Positions 1-9,085 of a stretch of 32,786 bases of DNA are shown piece after piece; positions within the stretch are counted from its first letter, which is position 1, and each line of letters opens with the position of its first letter. The notes below the pieces were generated by a model, which made no database searches, was not told the origin of the DNA, and saw nothing but the letters and a program-made list of their open reading frames with translations. Both the position numbers and the translations under genes were made by a program. Origin of the DNA: Planctomycetota bacterium (GTDB lineage Bacteria; Planctomycetota; Phycisphaerae; UBA1845); assembly GCA_024278695.1 (NCBI GenBank), contig JAJRSR010000280.1:1-32786 (forward strand), read 5' to 3'.

Positions 1-449
1 CCCTCGATCTGGTCGTCCGTCAGGTGCGGGTTGATCAGCTTGTGGGTCGCGTGATCCTTCGGCGTGGTCATGGTCCACGTTTCCTGCCCGTCCAACATCT
101 CGGTGGCGTCATACCGAAGCAGCCGCTTACGCATCAAGATCAGCGCGAGCACAAACCGAAATCGAATGCGAGACGGGTCTTCTTCACCGCCCAGACGCAC
201 AAAAAAGTTCATCAGCAGTTCGTCATCGACAAGCAGGCGTTTTTTCTTTTCTTTGACGGGCACACGCGTTTTGAAATGGCAATACGACCCTTCCGGCGGT
301 CCGGTCCAGCTATCGAGGCTGTAATCGGCCCGGCGAAACGAGTCGCCGTCCTCAAAGAGCACGGCGTAGAACTCCTCGCCCTCGCCCAGCTCGCGATCCG
401 TCACGGAGCAACGCCCTGTGGAATGACCTACTTGCCAGTCTTGTGTCAT
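1..449 (-). CDS. Conserved hypothetical protein, N-terminal part; runs off the left edge
   Basis: Manual reverse-strand translation from ATG at 449 is open to base 1: MTQDWQVGHSTGRCSVTDRELGEGEEFYAVLFEDGDSFRRADYSLDSWTGPPEGSYCHFKTRVPVKEKKKRLLVDDELLMNFFVRLGGEEDPSRIRFRFVLALILMRKRLLRYDATEMLDGQETW... Absent from the ORF track, presumably because it lacks a stop in the window. Confidence 0.8.
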   Translation of the reverse strand, partial: MTQDWQVGHSTGRCSVTDRELGEGEEFYAVLFEDGDSFRRADYSLDSWTGPPEGSYCHFKTRVPVKEKKKRLLVDDELLMNFFVRLGGEEDPSRIRFRFVLALILMRKRLLRYDATEMLDGQETWTMTTPKDHATHKLINPHLTDDQIE

Positions 450-739
450 TGTCAGCTATCGCCCCTGCAGCCGGTTGCAACCGGGCAGCCTCTCGTTTTG
501 TGCCGGTACCTGTTGGGTTGCGGAGGCTGTCACAAGTGCCACCCCGGCCAGCAAACCCGCATTCAAGTTGTAGTTGGCCGCGCCGTCAAGCTGTGATAAC
601 GAAAGGCGTCGCCGGTGAGCTCGATAAACGGACCGCTCGGCTTGCAATCGAGCGAAACGCGTTTATTCTGATGGCTGGTTTTTCGGCGACGTTGATCCGC
701 TGCCCACATAAAAAGCGCCATACGCAAGGAGGCGAGGTC

Positions 740-1834
740 ATGGCCAGGTACCGCACCCCCAAACATCGCAGCTATGGAAATCGTGGTTATGGGCGTAGGC
801 GTCGCGGCCCCCTACCCGTCATCCTCACGGCCCTCGTGGTAGCGTCGGGAGGATGGTGGCTCTACCCCGGTGCGGGCGACTCTTCCGTGCCGGAGGAACT
901 GGACACAGCCCCTAAGCCGATCTTAGTGACCAGCCGGCCAGACCTGCCGGTTGGCAATCAGCCGGAGTCCGACGTACCCGAACGGGGCGAACCGGCCCAT
1001 CCGGTGAAGCGGAAGGCGGCTGACGTGCCGCTGTCTGCCTCCAACCAGGCGGCCTCCAATCGGTCGTCCTCCAGCCAGTCGAGCCACCAGAGAACGGCGT
1101 CCTTGATCGCTGCTGGTCGAAAAGCGCTCGAGGCCAACGAACTCGTGGTCGCCCGGGCTCATTTTTCCGACGCGCTGGCTTCCGGCGTGGCCGAGCCTGA
1201 GCGGTCGCTGTTGCAGGCTGAGCTGACTCGGATCGGTACGGAGACGATCTTCTCGTCGCGCGTGCTGGTCGATGATCCGCTGACGTTTCGTTATGTGATC
1301 CAGCCGGGTGACACGCTCGGCAAGGTCGCCAAGGCGAATAAAATATCCTCTGATCTGTTGGCCGAGATCAACGGCATTCGCAACAAGAACATGATCCGCG
1401 CCGGGCAGACGCTCAAGGTGATTCGCGGTCCGTTTCATGCTGTGGTCGATTCCGGCGCGCACACGATGGGGTTGTATCTCGAAAAAACATTCGTACGGCA
1501 GTACCGCGTCGGTCTCGGTCTGGACAACGGCACGCCCACGGGCACCTGGGAGGTCGGCACCAAACTGATGAACCCAACGTACTATCCGCCGCGCGGCGGT
1601 CGCATCGTCTCGGCCGATGATCCGGAGAATCCGCTCGGTGGTCGTTGGGTTGGACTAACGGGGATCGAAGGAGAGGCCGTGGGCCAGCTTCGCTACGGCG
1701 TTCACGGCACGAACGAGCCCGACACGATCGGCAAGAGCGTCTCCCTCGGCTGCATTCGTATGTTCAATGAGGACATCGCTCAGGTATACACCTACCTGAT
1801 TGAGAAACACTCCCACGTCCAGGTTCTTCGCTAG
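740..1834 (+). CDS. LysM-domain L,D-transpeptidase (YkuD family), membrane anchored
   Basis: ATG at 740 preceded by AAGGAGGCGAGG. LysM-like YVIQPGDTLGKVAKANKISSDLLAEINGI...IRAGQTLKV, then YkuD catalytic motif HGTNEPDTIGKSVSLGCIRM. N-terminal TM segment. The track ORF starting at 443 is overextended. Confidence 0.93.
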   Translation: MARYRTPKHRSYGNRGYGRRRRGPLPVILTALVVASGGWWLYPGAGDSSVPEELDTAPKPILVTSRPDLPVGNQPESDVPERGEPAHPVKRKAADVPLSASNQAASNRSSSSQSSHQRTASLIAAGRKALEANELVVARAHFSDALASGVAEPERSLLQAELTRIGTETIFSSRVLVDDPLTFRYVIQPGDTLGKVAKANKISSDLLAEINGIRNKNMIRAGQTLKVIRGPFHAVVDSGAHTMGLYLEKTFVRQYRVGLGLDNGTPTGTWEVGTKLMNPTYYPPRGGRIVSADDPENPLGGRWVGLTGIEGEAVGQLRYGVHGTNEPDTIGKSVSLGCIRMFNEDIAQVYTYLIEKHSHVQVLR

Positions 1835-2439
1835 TGGCTTGGATCCGGCTTGTCGAGGAATCCGACGCCCACGGCCTGCTCGCGCGCATCTACGCCTCCG
1901 CCACGAAGCGGGCCGGCAAGATCTTCCAGATTCTCCGTGTCCAGAGCAACAACCCGGAGACGCTCAAGGCGTCGATGAACCTGTACACGACCGCCATGTT
2001 TGGCAAGTCGGCCTTGTCGCGCGTGCAACGGGAGATGTTGGCCGTCGTCGTTTCTCGTGCCAATGAGTGTCACTACTGAACGCTCGCCCACGCGGCCGAC
2101 CTCCGGGCAGAGGTCAACCAGCAGCGATCCGATCAGAAGGCCGACGCAAACGGCAATAACACGACACCCGACGAAGCGGATGCGTGGGTCCGACAGATCA
2201 CCGATGATTACCACCAAGCCAAGCTGAACGAAGTCGATCGTGCCCTATGCGACTACGCGTGGAAGCTCACGAAAACACCGGGTGCCATGACCGAAACTGA
2301 CGTGGGCACGCTCCGCGCTACGGGTTTGGATGACACGACCATCAACGACGCCGCTCAAGTGGTCGCCTACTTCAACTACATCAACCGAATCGCCGACGGC
2401 CTCGGCGTCGATCCGGAACCGGACATGCCGAAGCCGTAG
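1834..2439 (+). CDS. Carboxymuconolactone decarboxylase/AhpD-like peroxidase-related protein, putative selenoprotein (Sec at UGA 2077-2079)
   Basis: GTG start overlaps the TAG stop of the upstream Ldt gene by 1 nt. MAWIRLVEESDAHGLLARIYASATKRAGKIFQILRVQSNNPETLKASMNLYTTAMFGKSALSRVQREMLAVVVSRANECHY-U-TLAHAADLRAEVNQQRSDQ...MTETDVGTLRATGLDDTTINDAAQVVAYFNYINRIADGLGVDPEPDMPKP*. UGA replaces the second Cys of CxxCxxxH. The frame stays open 119 codons further and carries the family-typical C-terminus. Confidence 0.82.
2098..2115 (+). promoter_or_regulatory. Candidate bacterial SECIS hairpin downstream of the in-frame UGA
   Basis: GACCTC-CGGGCA-GAGGTC: perfect 6-bp stem, 6-nt loop with G at loop position 2; 24 nt lie between the UGA and the loop. 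Caveat: the encoded peptide DLRAEV has codons that tend to be self-complementary. Confidence 0.6.
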
Positions 2440-2682
2440 GGCACCCCTCAACTGCCGCTCTTCCCCGGCAAACAACACCAGAAAACCGCCCCATTCAGTC
2501 CGCCTCCAATCTTGGCCGTGGCTTGCCCGATTCTCCGCCCCTGCCGCCCGGTTTCGATACGACAGTACTGTTCAGTCGCGTCCGCCATCGTCCGATACAC
2601 ATCTGGGACTATTTTGGTCCCCATTCGCCGCGCGGCGTGCGCCATGGGCGGTGCGGCCGCGCGTGAGGAGAGTTATGACACC

Positions 2683-4320
2683 ATGACGATGGCACTAAGC
2701 ATCTTACCGAATACCGAGTTTCCCAACGCGACCGTTTCCCCGGACCGGCCTGTCAAACCGTTCAAGATTTTGCTGGCCGATCCGCCGGCGCTCGAGGACG
2801 ATTACGACAAGGCCTACCCGAACCTGGGGCTTATCCAACTGATCGCGCAAATGCGCGAAACCACGCCACTGACCGACGACGATATTCTTTTCCTCGATCA
2901 GTTTCATACAACCGACGACCACATTCGCTTAATTGAAGAGCACCGTCCGAAAATCTACGGGATCAGCTTTGCGTTTCTGACCCAGCGCATCGCCTACGCC
3001 ACGATCAACACACTCAAGCAGCGCTTCCCCGACATGCTCATCATCGCGGGCGGTCCGCATCCGACATCGGTGCCGAAGGTGGTCATGGAAGAGACGCTCG
3101 CGGACATCGTCTGCATCGGCGAGGGAGAGTTGTCCTTGGCCGGCATCATCAACGAGATGTGCCGCGGCGGGGATGATTTCTCGAAGATACCCGGGCTGCT
3201 ATTGCGCACGCCGGATGGTCTGGTAGACACGGGCAAGCCGATCGCCGTCGAAAACCTCGACGACCTGCCCTATATGGCCTGGGACCGGATTGATTTTTCT
3301 CGGTTCGTCGGGCAGCACTATTGCAAATCCAACAAGCAGTCGTGCATCGTGATTAGCCGGGGTTGCCCGTTCAAGTGTACGTTCTGCTCGCTACCGGTCT
3401 GGCGCGCGGCCAAGCCGTACGTGCGTATGCGCTCCCCGGAACACATCGCCGGCGAGGTGGCATGGCTCTACAAGCTCGGCGTGCGTGAGATCAAAATCGT
3501 TTCTGACGAAATCAACGTAACGCTGCCCTGGGCGAAGGACGTCTGCCGTGCGATCGGCGACCTCGGGCACGAGGACTTGTTCTTCCAGTCTAACCTACGC
3601 GCGGACAAGATGGACGGCGAGCTGGCCCACCTGTTCAAACGGATGAACATGTGGTTGGTTCACCTGGGCGTGGAGAGCGCGAACGACCGCGTGCTCGACG
3701 GCATCGAAAAAAAGATCACCGTCGAGCAGACCGAGGCGTGCCTCAAGTTCCTCAAGAAGAACAACATTCGCGTCTTGCTGTTCATGATGGCGTTTCAGCT
3801 TTGGGAACGCGACGGCGAGTTGCAGTTCGAAACGCCCAAGGAAATCCGGCGTTCACTCTGGTGGGTGTGGAAGCAGTTTTTCCTACGCCGCATGAGCTAT
3901 ATGACCTGGTCCATCGCCACGCCCATGCCCGGCGCACCGCTGCAAGAAATTGTGGATCGCCACGGGCTGAAGTCCGCGACCCAAGTGCTCGACAACTGGA
4001 ACCGCAACAAAGACTACCTCGGCATCGACCTGACTTCACTCGGCATCCAAGAAAAAACCAAGATGCGTATGCTCCGCGCGGGCATTTTGTCGAAGGGCGT
4101 TTTCGCGGTGTTCGGCGGCAATTTCGATTGGCGTCGCAACTTCTACCGGCTAGGCATCTTGGCCCGCAGCTTCTTCGGCAAGTGGAACGTCGTCCCGGTC
4201 GAGGCAAGAGCCGAAACGGCTTCGACCAAGACAATGCCTAAGTCGCTGGCCGGAAGCGCCACAACCACAACGACACCCCCAATCCTAAACCGCCCGCTAA
4301 CCACAAAAGTTGAAGGGTAA
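2683..4320 (+). CDS. B12-binding domain radical SAM protein
   Basis: Radical SAM motif ISRGCPFKCTFCSLP (CxxxCxxC). N-terminal cobalamin-binding-like region LADPPALEDDYDKAYPNLGLIQLIAQMRE...HRPKIYGISFAFLTQRIAYATINTLKQRFPDMLIIAGGPHPTS. Likely start ATG 2683 after GTGAGGAG. Confidence 0.93.
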   Translation: MTMALSILPNTEFPNATVSPDRPVKPFKILLADPPALEDDYDKAYPNLGLIQLIAQMRETTPLTDDDILFLDQFHTTDDHIRLIEEHRPKIYGISFAFLTQRIAYATINTLKQRFPDMLIIAGGPHPTSVPKVVMEETLADIVCIGEGELSLAGIINEMCRGGDDFSKIPGLLLRTPDGLVDTGKPIAVENLDDLPYMAWDRIDFSRFVGQHYCKSNKQSCIVISRGCPFKCTFCSLPVWRAAKPYVRMRSPEHIAGEVAWLYKLGVREIKIVSDEINVTLPWAKDVCRAIGDLGHEDLFFQSNLRADKMDGELAHLFKRMNMWLVHLGVESANDRVLDGIEKKITVEQTEACLKFLKKNNIRVLLFMMAFQLWERDGELQFETPKEIRRSLWWVWKQFFLRRMSYMTWSIATPMPGAPLQEIVDRHGLKSATQVLDNWNRNKDYLGIDLTSLGIQEKTKMRMLRAGILSKGVFAVFGGNFDWRRNFYRLGILARSFFGKWNVVPVEARAETASTKTMPKSLAGSATTTTTPPILNRPLTTKVEG

Positions 4321-4454
4321 GGTTGCGGCTCCGGTTCCCAACTTCAACCATTTTGTCGGACGAAACTCAACCAACAAACAACATGCCTTTCCGAACGGCT
4401 TCAAGCTGGGTCTTGTCCCATATGATGCTGATCCAGCAATCCTGACCAAGCTCA

Positions 4455-4814
4455 TCAATCCGGCCCGGGTTCTTCACGGATGGCGGCCGCGATGATTTCA
4501 ACTATGGACATGGTTTCGAGTTGGTGGGTTGGGTCTTGACCCGGGCTGGCGTCTACCGTCAGGCACGCCACGACCGACGACCGATCCGCGAGGGACGGCA
4601 GCGGCACACGAACCGTCGCGCCGCCGGGAGCTTGGCAAAGCAGAAACCGATCCACGACCACGTCGTCCAGATCGAGCCGGTACCGAAACACTTCTTCCGC
4701 CGTCCGGTCAAATAACGCAGAAAACGCCATCCGCAGCTCAGCAAGATCGAGGCTGTCAACATCCGCGACGAACGGGGCGGACGCCTCAACCAGTACGGTC
4801 CTTTCGATCTTCAT
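4455..4814 (-). CDS. Hypothetical protein (119 aa)
   Basis: ORF with ATG start filling the gap, same strand as the next gene upstream. No family recognised. Confidence 0.55.
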   Translation of the reverse strand: MKIERTVLVEASAPFVADVDSLDLAELRMAFSALFDRTAEEVFRYRLDLDDVVVDRFLLCQAPGGATVRVPLPSLADRSSVVACLTVDASPGQDPTHQLETMSIVEIIAAAIREEPGPD

Positions 4815-4844
4815 GCGTGCCTTGCTTTGACGGAAACGGCCTAC

Positions 4845-6011
4845 TCATAACGGAAGCTGATAGTCGCCCATGTAGCCCTTCTCTTGAAACAAGGCAAAGA
4901 GCGATTCGATATCAGGTAAGATCGCAGTGGCCGTCTCTGTGATAAACGGCGAGGGCTCGGACTTCGGCCGCCACACCACATAAACCTCCTTCGTGCTCTC
5001 GAACGCATGTTGCAATTCACGCTCCACACCAGAGGATAGCGCCGGGTGGCCGCCGGGCATGGTGGGGATGTAGCTGACGATCATGTCGGACTGGTCAATG
5101 AGTTTGAAGTCTCGCGCGTAGATCTGCCCGTCGATATCCCCGGCCAACCGCGCAATCTCGGCAGCACAGAGCGTGACGTCTTGCTCGTTCACGCGCACGG
5201 TGATGTGCGTGTCGCCGCGTTTCGTGGCCTCACCGGCCTCGATCAGCAAGCGTTTTTCGTCAACGTCGGCCGGGTCGAACGCGATAAAATGCTCGGCCAG
5301 CGCATCGCGAAAACGCTCAAGCTCACTCAAAATCGCCGGCTGGTTGAACACATGCGTCATCGGAAACGAGGGGTACACCCGCTTACGCTCCGGCTCAAAC
5401 ATGAGACGGTAGACCGACTGCGCCGTGAGACGCGTATTGGACCGCGAGACGACATACGCATGCCCATAGCCCGCTACAGCCTCGGCCATCGCCTCCGTGA
5501 CGACCATCTCCTCCTCGCGCCAGACGAGAATGTCCTTGAGCGAGTGCCGAATCTCGTGTTCACGCTCGAGCCGTTCATGCACGGCATCGACGTTGTCCAC
5601 CAAAGTGACGTACAGGTCCGCGTCCAGTTCCTGCATCTGCACATGGTCATACGCGTGGAACAGCCCATGCTTCCAACGAAACGTCGCGTGCGTGTTGACG
5701 ATGATATTCGAGCCGCGCGAAGCCTCCGCGAGGATATCCTTAAACACGCTCCGGCGAAGCGCCGTCAGCCGCTGCCGGGGCAGGTCGAGTATGCGGCACG
5801 GTGAAATATCAGGGGCTTCGGCGCACATCATCTCGCCGACGTTAAACAGCTTCACGTCGTGCGCGTGTTGCCGCGCGATCTCAACCACTTGTTCCAGAAA
5901 TTGCTTCTTCTCAAGCCCAACCTGACCCGTCACAATCAAACGAACGCCGGAGTGAGTGTGGCTCCGCTCGCGTGAGAACGGAAGCTGAGGGGAAGGGGGA
6001 ACGTCAGACAT
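4845..6011 (-). CDS. Nucleoside/adenylate kinase-like NTPase fold protein with C-terminal nucleoside 2-deoxyribosyltransferase-like region (tentative)
   Basis: 388-aa ORF. RLIVTGQVGLEKKQFLEQVVEIARQHAHDVKLFNVGEMM resembles a degenerate P-loop kinase; DIDGQIYARDFKLIDQSDMIVSYIPTMPGGHPALSSGVERELQHAFESTKEVYVVW resembles a deoxyribosyltransferase-like segment. CDS call strong, function tentative. Confidence 0.8.
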   Translation of the reverse strand: MSDVPPSPQLPFSRERSHTHSGVRLIVTGQVGLEKKQFLEQVVEIARQHAHDVKLFNVGEMMCAEAPDISPCRILDLPRQRLTALRRSVFKDILAEASRGSNIIVNTHATFRWKHGLFHAYDHVQMQELDADLYVTLVDNVDAVHERLEREHEIRHSLKDILVWREEEMVVTEAMAEAVAGYGHAYVVSRSNTRLTAQSVYRLMFEPERKRVYPSFPMTHVFNQPAILSELERFRDALAEHFIAFDPADVDEKRLLIEAGEATKRGDTHITVRVNEQDVTLCAAEIARLAGDIDGQIYARDFKLIDQSDMIVSYIPTMPGGHPALSSGVERELQHAFESTKEVYVVWRPKSEPSPFITETATAILPDIESLFALFQEKGYMGDYQLPL

Positions 6012-6026
6012 GAGTCACTAATTGCA

Positions 6027-6551
6027 TTACTGACCGGCCGGATCACCGAACTCTTGAACCCAGTAGATCGAATGTTCACCACCCGTACGGACGCCGACAC
6101 CAATCTCAGTCCAACGGTCGTCCAAAATGTTGGCGCGGTGCGAATCACTGTCCATCCAGACGCGCATCACGTCGGCCGCCGTCGGCTGACCGGCGGCGAG
6201 GTTCTCACCGACCGACCAGAACAGATAATCACCAGCGGCCGCCCGTTCACCCGGACCATAGCCCGAGTCCGGATCGGTGTGGCCAAAGAAGCCGCCCTCG
6301 ATCATGCGGCAGGCGTAGTCACCGGCAAACTTACTCAGCACCTCAGATTTAACGACCGGAGCCAAGCCGACACCGGCCCGTTCCAGATTGACGAGCTGCA
6401 ACACCTGGTCACCGAGCGACTCCTCGTCAGCCTCGGTAACGCACTTGGCCGCCCCTTCGGCAGGCGCAGAGGGCGTAAAGCAACCAGCCGAGAAGCCGGT
6501 AAGCCCAATAATCTGCGCTAGGATGATCAACCTGCGTAACGTCAAAACCAA
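6027..6551 (-). CDS. CAP-domain (SCP/PR-1-like) lipoprotein
   Basis: LVNLERAGVGLAPV...GHTDPDSGYGPGERAAAGDYLFWSVGENLAAGQPTAADVMRVWMDSDSHRANILDDRWTEIGVGV...YWVQEFG. Lipobox-like GFSAGC near the N-terminus. TTG start at 6551 preceded by GGGAG. Confidence 0.88.
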   Translation of the reverse strand: MVLTLRRLIILAQIIGLTGFSAGCFTPSAPAEGAAKCVTEADEESLGDQVLQLVNLERAGVGLAPVVKSEVLSKFAGDYACRMIEGGFFGHTDPDSGYGPGERAAAGDYLFWSVGENLAAGQPTAADVMRVWMDSDSHRANILDDRWTEIGVGVRTGGEHSIYWVQEFGDPAGQ

Positions 6552-6956
6552 CTCCCACCAAACCACCAGAGATGACGACAATCCGCCAACTATGTTATGC
6601 CATTGTATCCGGCGTTCGGGCAACCGCAAAGGATTATTTCCGCCGGTCCATACCGCTCGTGAGGGCCACCCAAAGGGGCTTTCCCGGCCGCTATCCGTGC
6701 CAACCCTGTTTTTTCGGTCGTTACGGTGCCCAACTTTTTTCTGCCGGCACACAAAGAACATCGTCTGCCCGAGGCAGGTGTCTTGAAAGGTGCTCGCCCC
6801 ACTACCGGCTCAGAACCCCGAAAACGGCCTGCCGGCACCTCTGCGGCCCCAGAATCGCCGGTGTTTATTCCCACGCGGTCGCGGACCGACGTCCGTTATG
6901 CTAGAAACGCCATTTTGCGAGCCAGCGACACACGAGACCTGCTAAGGAGCGAGCCG

Positions 6957-7796
6957 TTGAACAAGCATTTGACCCTCGGACACAGTCCGGACCCCGATGA
7001 CGCCTTCATGTTCTATGGGCTCGCGAAGGACAAGTTCGACACCAAGGGATGGACGTTCGAGCATGTGCTACAGGACATTCAAACCCTCAACGAGCGAGCG
7101 ACGCGCGGCGAGTTGGACATCACCGCCGTCAGCATTCACGCGTACCCATACATCGCCGAAACCTACGCCCTCACCGCGTGCGGTAGCAGCATGGGCGACG
7201 GCTACGGACCGATGGTCGTGGCCCGCTACACAATGAGCATCGAATCATTGCGCGGTAAAAAAATCGCTATACCCGGTGAGCGTACGACGGCGTTTCTTGC
7301 GTTGAACCTGATCCTCGGTGTTGGCACATTCGAGCACACCGTGGTGATGTTTGATGAAATCCTACCGTATGTTGCCAGCGGCAAGGCCGACGCCGGGCTG
7401 ATCATCCACGAGGGGCAACTCACCTACGCCGACCACGACCTGGAATGCATTGTCGACCTCGGGGCGTGGTGGAAGGAACAAACGGACATGCCGCTCCCGC
7501 TGGGCGGCAACTGCATCCGGCGTTCGCTCGGCCAAGAAGCGATGGAAGAAGTCACGGCGATTCTCAAACAGAGCATCGAGTACAGCTTGGCCCATCGTGA
7601 TGAAGCCGTGGCCTACGCCCTACAATACGCGCGCGACATGGGGCACGAGTTGGCCGATAAGTTCGTCGGCATGTACGTCAACGAATGGACCATCGACTAC
7701 GGTGACGTGGGTCGACGCGCCGTCACCGAGCTACTGCGCCGCGGCGCAGCAATCGGCATGGTGCCGGATATCGGCGAAATTGCGTTCATCGGCTAG
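6957..7796 (+). CDS. mqnD: MqnD-type 1,4-dihydroxy-6-naphthoate synthase / MqnA-MqnD family (futalosine menaquinone pathway)
   Basis: LGHSPDPDDAFMFYGLAKDKFDTKGWTFEHVLQDIQTLNERATRGELDITAVSIHAYPYIA...GKKIAIPGERTTAFLALNL. TTG start at 6957 after AAGGAGC. Confidence 0.8.
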   Translation: MNKHLTLGHSPDPDDAFMFYGLAKDKFDTKGWTFEHVLQDIQTLNERATRGELDITAVSIHAYPYIAETYALTACGSSMGDGYGPMVVARYTMSIESLRGKKIAIPGERTTAFLALNLILGVGTFEHTVVMFDEILPYVASGKADAGLIIHEGQLTYADHDLECIVDLGAWWKEQTDMPLPLGGNCIRRSLGQEAMEEVTAILKQSIEYSLAHRDEAVAYALQYARDMGHELADKFVGMYVNEWTIDYGDVGRRAVTELLRRGAAIGMVPDIGEIAFIG

Positions 7797-7873
7797 CGCA
7801 TTGATCGCGTGACAAGCTCGTATTAACACTTCGGCGCTGGAATCGTCATCACTAGCGAGACGAGCGAGCGAAA

Positions 7874-9043
7874 ATGATGCCGAAGTACACCTGCGCCTGT
7901 GGCGCGACATACAAGTTTCACGCAACATCGGCCGGCAAGAAGGCCCGCTGCAAGAAATGCGGCGCGGTGTTCTCGCTACCCGACACGGATGATCCGCCTG
8001 ATGGCACCATCGCCATTGCGGCCGACGATCCGTTCACCCAGGAAGTCACCAAAACCGTCGCCACGCAGGGCGAACTGTACATCCCGCCATCTTCCCCTGG
8101 TGCCGTGACCTCAGGCATCCTCGGCTCCAGCATCGTCGGTGCCGTAGAGCCGCCGACGAGAAGCTTCACGACAGACGTGCTCTGGACGTTTCTGTTTCCC
8201 ACCACCGCCAATAACTTCGTTACGTTTGTCATGCTTCTGATCACTTTGGTTGTGGCTTCTTTCTTCGCATCTATCAAACTCTTCGGGCTCATACACCTTG
8301 TAGCAGCGGGTCTGTATGTGGCCGTGATCGGTTGGTACTGTGCGTACCGCTTCAGTATTTTGACCTCTGCGGCCGGTGGCGACGAGGAACTTCCCGGCTT
8401 CGTCGCGCCGACGAACTGGCTCATCGAAGCCTTCCAGGCCATGTTCAAATGGTTCGGTAGCTGGATCGTCGTGCTGATCCCGGCGATCGCCTACCGCATT
8501 TGGTATTGGTCCGCACAGCCGGTGACACCTCCAATGGCAACCGGTCCGGGCGTGATGCAACCAGCGATCATGCCGGGGAGCATCATACCCGATTGGATGA
8601 ACGATATCACCGCCGCAGCGGAGGGGCTGTCCGGCATCATGGCACTACCGCCGGACGGACTCGACCCGTTCAAGATACTGGTCGTACTGGGGCTATTTCT
8701 TTGGCCGTTCGTGGCGTTGTGCGTCGCGCTCGGCGGCTTCAGAACGCTGGTCCGCTTTGACCTGATGCTCGTAACGGTTGGCAGAACGATCGGCGTGTAC
8801 TCGATCATGGTGGTGCTCATCTGGGTGGCGTTTTTCCTGGAACACACACTCTCCACGCTGACAAGCAGCAAGGCCGCCGCGGTCGCCGCCGCAACCGGTA
8901 CCCCGGCCACAACATTCGGCGCAACGGCAGTCGGCGGCATCTGCGTACTCGGCGTGGGCATCTACTTCGACATCGTGCTGATGCGACTCATCGGACTGTA
9001 CTACCACCACTTCAAGAAAAAGTTCGCCTGGAACTGGGGGTAG
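7874..9043 (+). CDS. Zinc-ribbon membrane protein, Yip1-like (multi-TM)
   Basis: N-terminal MPKYTCACGATYKFHATSAGKKARCKKCGAVFSLPD followed by several hydrophobic segments. Confidence 0.8.
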   Translation: MMPKYTCACGATYKFHATSAGKKARCKKCGAVFSLPDTDDPPDGTIAIAADDPFTQEVTKTVATQGELYIPPSSPGAVTSGILGSSIVGAVEPPTRSFTTDVLWTFLFPTTANNFVTFVMLLITLVVASFFASIKLFGLIHLVAAGLYVAVIGWYCAYRFSILTSAAGGDEELPGFVAPTNWLIEAFQAMFKWFGSWIVVLIPAIAYRIWYWSAQPVTPPMATGPGVMQPAIMPGSIIPDWMNDITAAAEGLSGIMALPPDGLDPFKILVVLGLFLWPFVALCVALGGFRTLVRFDLMLVTVGRTIGVYSIMVVLIWVAFFLEHTLSTLTSSKAAAVAAATGTPATTFGATAVGGICVLGVGIYFDIVLMRLIGLYYHHFKKKFAWNWG

Positions 9044-9085
9044 CACGAAACCAAAGGCTCCCCTGAAACGCCCATAACACCCGGA

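Noticed and set aside
24-596. 190-aa plus-strand ORF at the left edge
   Set aside because: Opposite strand is a better CDS (1..449 minus) truncated by the edge; the plus ORF looks like its shadow.
1834-2079. Accepting the short 81-aa ORF as the full AhpD-like protein
   Set aside because: It would end one residue before the second catalytic Cys position, while the same frame continues with family-like sequence.
5046-5804. 252-aa plus-strand ORF (also shadows such as 16049..16768, 17081..17806 and 3651..4241)
   Set aside because: Each overlaps a well-supported CDS in another frame or on the opposite strand and has shadow-like composition.
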